Below are positions 60,648-64,000 of a stretch of DNA of 64,000 bases, in pieces. The translations under genes were made by a program, and so were the position numbers. The DNA is from Sphingomonas sp. BK235. GTDB taxonomy: Bacteria > Pseudomonadota > Alphaproteobacteria > Sphingomonadales > Sphingomonadaceae. The notes beneath the pieces were generated by a model. It saw only the letters and a program-made list of their open reading frames with translations, was not told the DNA's origin and did no database searches. The stretch covers positions 310,001 to 374,000 of the forward strand of contig NZ_SLXN01000003.1 of assembly GCF_004345855.1 (NCBI RefSeq), in the 5' to 3' direction. How positions within the stretch are numbered: position 1 is the first letter of the stretch; every line of letters begins with the position of its first letter.

Positions 60648-62206
60648 TCGGCTGGGCCATGGAGTCGTTGCTCGCCTCGGGGCTGCTGATGGGGGCGGTG
60701 CTGGTGCTGCGCGCGCCGGTGCGTCGCGCGTTCGGGGCGCCGATCGCTTACGCCTTATGGGCGATCCCCGCGCTGCGGCTGCTGTTGCCGCCGCTTCCCG
60801 CGGGCTGGCGCACCGAGGCGCTGCCCGCGCTGGCATCGTTGCCCGCCGCCGAGCCGATCGCGCAGGCGCTCGATCCGCTCGCCGCGCTCCCCGCGCTCGC
60901 CCCGGCGGTGCCCTCGGCCTGGCCGGCGATCGTGCTGGGGGTCTGGGCCGCGGGGGTCGCCGCGCTCCTGCTCTGGCAGGTCGGCGATTACTGGCGCTTC
61001 CGCTACCGGCTGCTGCGCCACGGCATCGCGCTCGACCGGATCGGGGGGGTGACGATCGTGCAAAGCGCGGCGGCGAACGGGCCGGTGGCGTTCGGCGTGT
61101 TCGATCGCGTCGTCGCCTTCCCGTGCGATTTCGCGGCGCGCTTCGACGCCGACGAGCGCGCGCTCGCGCTCGAACATGAACTGGGCCATCATCGCCGCGG
61201 CGATCTCGTCGCCAATTGGATCGCGCTGGGCGTGCTCGCGCTCCACTGGTTCAACCCGCTCGCCTGGGTCGCCTTTCGCGCCTTCCGCGCCGACCAGGAG
61301 ATGGCGAACGACGCGGGCGTGCTCGCGCGGCTCGGCGGCGCGTCGCGCCACGCTTACGGCTGCGCGATCGTCAAGGCCGCGCACGGCCGCGCGGTGACCG
61401 CCACCTGCCACCTCCATACCGTGAAGGACCTCAAGGGGAGATTGCGTATGCTGAGCCAATCACGTGCCTCGCGCAGCCGCACGCTGCTGGGCGTGTGCGC
61501 CACCGCCGCGATCGCGCTCGGCGCGCTGGGTCTCACCGCGTCCGGCAGCCGCGCCGCCGAGCGGATGCGCGGCGAGGTCGAGGACGCCACCGGCATCGAC
61601 GCCGCCGCGCTGGCGCAGGCGTTGCCGCTGCCGCCCGCCGCTCCTGCGGCCCCCGCCGTGCCCGCGGCGCCCACCGCACCGGCGGCGCCTGACGCCCCCG
61701 CGGTGCCGGTCGTGCCCGCGGCACCGCATCATGGCCATCGCGTGACGATCGTCCGCGACGGCCACACCACCACCTACGAGGGGCAGGCAGCGGCCGATTA
61801 TCTCGCGTCCAACCCGGTGCCGGTGCCGCCGGTTCCGCCGGTGCCCCCCGCGGCCTTCGCGGCGATCCCGCCGGTTCCGCCGGTTCCCGCGGTGACGAGC
61901 CGGCGATGCGGCGGCGAGCAGAGCCGCTTCGTGATGGCCGCGACCGAGCGTGGGCAGCGCGTCACCGTGATCTGCACCGACCATGTCGAGCGCGCCGCGC
62001 GCGAGGCGAGCCGGGCGGCGGTGCAGGCGCGCGGTCAGCGCGACGTGGCGCTGCGCAGCGCGCTCGCCAGCCTGGAGCAGACGCGCGCGCACCTCGCCGC
62101 CAACCGCGACATGCCGGCCGAGGCGCGGCGCGACGCGGTGCAGGGCATCGAGGAAGCGATCCGCGAGATGCGCGACGACATGCGGGCCGACCGCGACGGG
62201 GACTGA
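60644..62206 (+). CDS. M56 family (BlaR1/MecR1-like) membrane metallopeptidase
   Basis: The 520-residue protein has N-terminal membrane segments and a zinc motif HELGH at 178-182, followed by NWIALGVLALHWFNPLAWVAFRAFRADQEMANDAGVL. A single helix near 285 leads into a Pro/Ala/Val-rich repetitive linker (~325-420) and a charged helical end with two cysteines. There is no penicillin-binding sensor domain, so the signal is not obviously a beta-lactam. It likely inactivates the BlaI-type repressor by proteolysis. Confidence 0.9.
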   Translation: MIGWAMESLLASGLLMGAVLVLRAPVRRAFGAPIAYALWAIPALRLLLPPLPAGWRTEALPALASLPAAEPIAQALDPLAALPALAPAVPSAWPAIVLGVWAAGVAALLLWQVGDYWRFRYRLLRHGIALDRIGGVTIVQSAAANGPVAFGVFDRVVAFPCDFAARFDADERALALEHELGHHRRGDLVANWIALGVLALHWFNPLAWVAFRAFRADQEMANDAGVLARLGGASRHAYGCAIVKAAHGRAVTATCHLHTVKDLKGRLRMLSQSRASRSRTLLGVCATAAIALGALGLTASGSRAAERMRGEVEDATGIDAAALAQALPLPPAAPAAPAVPAAPTAPAAPDAPAVPVVPAAPHHGHRVTIVRDGHTTTYEGQAAADYLASNPVPVPPVPPVPPAAFAAIPPVPPVPAVTSRRCGGEQSRFVMAATERGQRVTVICTDHVERAAREASRAAVQARGQRDVALRSALASLEQTRAHLAANRDMPAEARRDAVQGIEEAIREMRDDMRADRDGD

Positions 62207-62255
62207 GCCGCACCATGCTTGCTTCGCCGTCGCGCAGCCGCCATCTGGTGGCGCG

Positions 62256-63119
62256 ATGGCGAAGCCTCCTCCCACCGGCGTGGCCGTGCCGCTCGAGCCG
62301 CTCGTCACCCGCGTGCTGGCGCCCAATGCCTCGGCCTATACCTATACCGGGACGCAGACCCATATCGTCGGCACCGACGATCTCGCGGTGGTCGACCCCG
62401 GCCCCGACGACCCCGCCCATCTCGACGCGCTGCGCGCCGCGATCGCGGGCCGGCCGGTGTGCGCGATCCTGATCACGCACCATCATCGCGACCATTCGCC
62501 CGCGTCGCGTGCGCTGGCCCGCGCCACCGGGGCGCCGATCGTCGGCCCCGCGCCGCTGGTGCGCGGCGAGAGCAGCGCGGGCGCTCAGCTCGATGCCGCC
62601 TTCGACCGCGACTATGCCCCTGATCGCGTGCTGGCCGACGGCGAGACTGTGAGCGGCGCTGGCTGGACGCTCGGCGCGATCGCCACGCCGGGCCATACCA
62701 GCCAGCACCTCGCCTACGCGCTGGCGGAGAGCGGGGCGCTCTTCTCGGGCGATCACGTGATGGGCTGGGCCACCAGCGTGATCTCGCCGCCCGACGGCGA
62801 CATGGGCGAGTATCTCGCCAGCCTCGAGCGGCTGCTCGGGCGCGACGACCGCGTCTACTACCCCGGCCACGGCGAGGCGGTGGAGCGGCCGCAGCGGCTG
62901 GTGCGCGGCATGTTGGGGCACCGCAAGCAGCGCGAGGGGCAGATCGTCCGGCTGCTCACCGCCGCGCCGCACAGCGTCGCCGCGCTGATCGAGCGCATGT
63001 ACGTCGGGCTCGATCCGCGGCTGGCGGGGGCGGCGGCACGTTCGGTGCTGGCGCATCTGATCGATCTGGAGCGCCGCGGTGTGGTGACGCAGGAGGAGGG
63101 CGCGTGGCGGATCATCTGA
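62256..63119 (+). CDS. MBL-fold hydrolase (LACTB2-like)
   Basis: The 287-residue protein has HHHRDH, GHTSQH, SGDHVMGW and YPGHG, a complete two-metal site. The C-terminal helical part (HRKQREGQIVRLLTAAPHSVAALIERMY) is typical of the LACTB2/RNase Z-like group, with endoribonuclease or thioesterase-like activity. It has no signal peptide, so it is not a secreted beta-lactamase. It lies 49 nt after the BlaR1-like gene and overlaps DUF4230 by 16 nt. Confidence 0.9.
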   Translation: MAKPPPTGVAVPLEPLVTRVLAPNASAYTYTGTQTHIVGTDDLAVVDPGPDDPAHLDALRAAIAGRPVCAILITHHHRDHSPASRALARATGAPIVGPAPLVRGESSAGAQLDAAFDRDYAPDRVLADGETVSGAGWTLGAIATPGHTSQHLAYALAESGALFSGDHVMGWATSVISPPDGDMGEYLASLERLLGRDDRVYYPGHGEAVERPQRLVRGMLGHRKQREGQIVRLLTAAPHSVAALIERMYVGLDPRLAGAAARSVLAHLIDLERRGVVTQEEGAWRII

Positions 63120-63811
63120 CCGGGCTGGGCAAGCTGCTGGTGTCGCTCGCGATTGCCACGGCGATCCTGGTCGCGACCTTCGTCGGCTATCGTTATTATG
63201 CCGAGCGATACGCGGTGACGACCGACGACGACGGTGTCGCGGTGGCGCGGGTCGTCGCCGGGCGCTTGTACGGCAGCAGCGACCTGCGCGTCAGCCATCT
63301 CGCCGGCACGGTCCAGTCGACCGCGTCCACCACCCGGATGTGGGGCTGGATGCGCTACGTGCGGCTGATCAAGGCGCCCTATGACGTCGATTACTTCGTC
63401 AACCTCGGCGCGCTGGCACCGCGCGACTTCCGCTATGATGCGCGCCGGCGCACCTTGTTGGTCGAGGTGCCCGACGTCGTCGTCGGCAACCCCAATGTCG
63501 ACGAGAGCCGCGTCACGCTCGACACCACCACCGGCTTCCTGCCGCCGCGCGGCGCGATGGCCGAGCTGCAGAAGATGGTCTCGGCCAAGGCGACGAACGT
63601 GGTCGCCGCCAAGGCGCGCGAGCCCGAGAACATGCGCAAGGCGCGCGAGAACGGCCGCGCCGCGCTGGAGCGGCTGTTCGCGGGCAGCCTCGACGCCGCC
63701 GGACTGCCCGTGACCGTGACGGTGCGCTTCGCCGGCGAGCCGCGCGACGGTAACAGCGAGCGCTGGGACCTCACCCGCTCGCTCGAGGAAGTGCTCGGCA
63801 ACAGCAGCTGA
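63104..63811 (+). CDS. DUF4230 membrane-anchored protein
   Basis: The 235-residue protein begins with GTG inside the MBL gene. It has one N-terminal membrane helix ([22 protein letters not shown]), then a DUF4230 domain with [20 protein letters not shown], a beta-rich [14 protein letters not shown] block and a helical end ([23 protein letters not shown]). The family is uncharacterised. Coupling to the MBL gene suggests a shared role. Confidence 0.8.
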   Translation: MADHLTGLGKLLVSLAIATAILVATFVGYRYYAERYAVTTDDDGVAVARVVAGRLYGSSDLRVSHLAGTVQSTASTTRMWGWMRYVRLIKAPYDVDYFVNLGALAPRDFRYDARRRTLLVEVPDVVVGNPNVDESRVTLDTTTGFLPPRGAMAELQKMVSAKATNVVAAKAREPENMRKARENGRAALERLFAGSLDAAGLPVTVTVRFAGEPRDGNSERWDLTRSLEEVLGNSS

Positions 63812-63848
63812 CTTGATCCGGCGGCGCTGCCGGGCCATCTGCGCAGCC

Positions 63849-64000
63849 ATGGACCAGCCGACCAGCCTCGCCGGGCTCGACCTGCGCGCCGAGATCGATC
63901 GCCTCCGCAAGGAGCGCAACGCCGTGATCCTCGCGCATTACTATCAGAAGCCCGAGATCCAGGACCTGGCCGACTTCGTCGGCGACAGCCTCGACCTCAG
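63849..64000 (+). CDS. nadA: Quinolinate synthase A (N-terminal start, truncated by window edge)
   Basis: The first 50 residues [51 protein letters not shown] are present. The substrate-binding block [23 protein letters not shown] is diagnostic of NadA. It condenses iminoaspartate with DHAP using a [4Fe-4S] cluster, in de novo NAD synthesis. The cluster cysteines lie outside the window. Confidence 0.93.
   Translation, partial: MDQPTSLAGLDLRAEIDRLRKERNAVILAHYYQKPEIQDLADFVGDSLDL

Noticed and set aside
60279..63119. Inducible beta-lactamase locus
   Set aside because: The M56 protease lacks a penicillin-sensing domain and the nearby MBL protein has no export signal; the true B3-like enzyme lies 29 kb away beside guaA.

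Overview
The window is very GC-rich alphaproteobacterial chromosome, almost certainly from a sphingomonad (Sphingomonas or a close relative). The evidence is the str-S10-spc-alpha ribosomal supercluster without infA or rpmJ after secY, an F1-ATPase zeta-type inhibitor (DUF1476), a ThiS-ThiG fusion, an EcfG-type promoter in front of csbD, an RpsE with an RGG-rich N-terminus, and paired palindromic repeats between genes. I saw no tRNA, rRNA, CRISPR array, integrase, transposase or prophage gene. The window looks like stable core chromosome with small accessory insertions.

Layout. 1-6551: the tail of a GMC sugar oxidoreductase, a LacI regulator, a divergent wrbA/LysR pair, a secreted amidohydrolase, a DUF3140 protein and a polytopic GT-C-like membrane protein. 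6638-28384: the ribosomal supercluster. It runs rpsL-rpsG-(small coiled-coil membrane protein)-fusA-tuf, terminator, rpsJ to rpsQ, hairpin, rplN to rpmD, terminator, rplO-secY-adk, a 0.9-kb spacer with nested repeats, a small membrane protein, then rpsM-rpsK-rpoA-rplQ and a terminator. Sigma70-like promoters can be read in front of rpsL, tuf, secY and rpsM. 28505-33855: a VOC protein, DUF1697, guaA overlapping a subclass B3 metallo-beta-lactamase, an ArsC/Spx-like protein, a membrane protein and panB. 33946-38011: a YfgM-like protein, bamB, der and an Hpt phosphotransfer protein whose Shine-Dalgarno can be sequestered. 38118-42597 (minus strand): bfd-bfr with Fur-like boxes, DUF418 and purL. 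42904-47459 (minus): a tightly overlapped aroQ-accB-accC-unknown-arsC-PLD run. 47551-52321: thiSG, csbD under an EcfG promoter, leuC-(35-aa peptide)-leuD and a quinone oxidoreductase. 52328-58715 (minus): an asparaginase-like protein, an M3 peptidase, PepSY and DUF2946-like proteins and gamma-glutamyltransferase. 58846-59771: DUF1476, a BolA-like protein and a monothiol glutaredoxin. 60225-64000: a BlaI/BlaR1-like regulatory pair with two visible operators, an MBL-fold hydrolase, DUF4230 and the start of nadA.

How it fits together. Most of the window is translation (ribosomal proteins, EF-G, EF-Tu), secretion and outer-membrane assembly (SecY, YfgM-like, BamB), ribosome assembly (Der) and biosynthesis of purines, leucine, thiamine, pantothenate, fatty acids and NAD. 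The points that stand out are: an arginine in RpsL where streptomycin-sensitive bacteria have Lys88; an unusual coiled-coil membrane protein inside the str operon; a B3 beta-lactamase gene overlapping guaA; a BlaI operator pair around its own promoter; a leader that can hide the hpt ribosome-binding site; and 14 copies of a 27-bp hairpin repeat arranged as inverted pairs with compensatory stem changes. None of this is proof of a wholly new system. The str-operon protein and the repeat family are the least explained.
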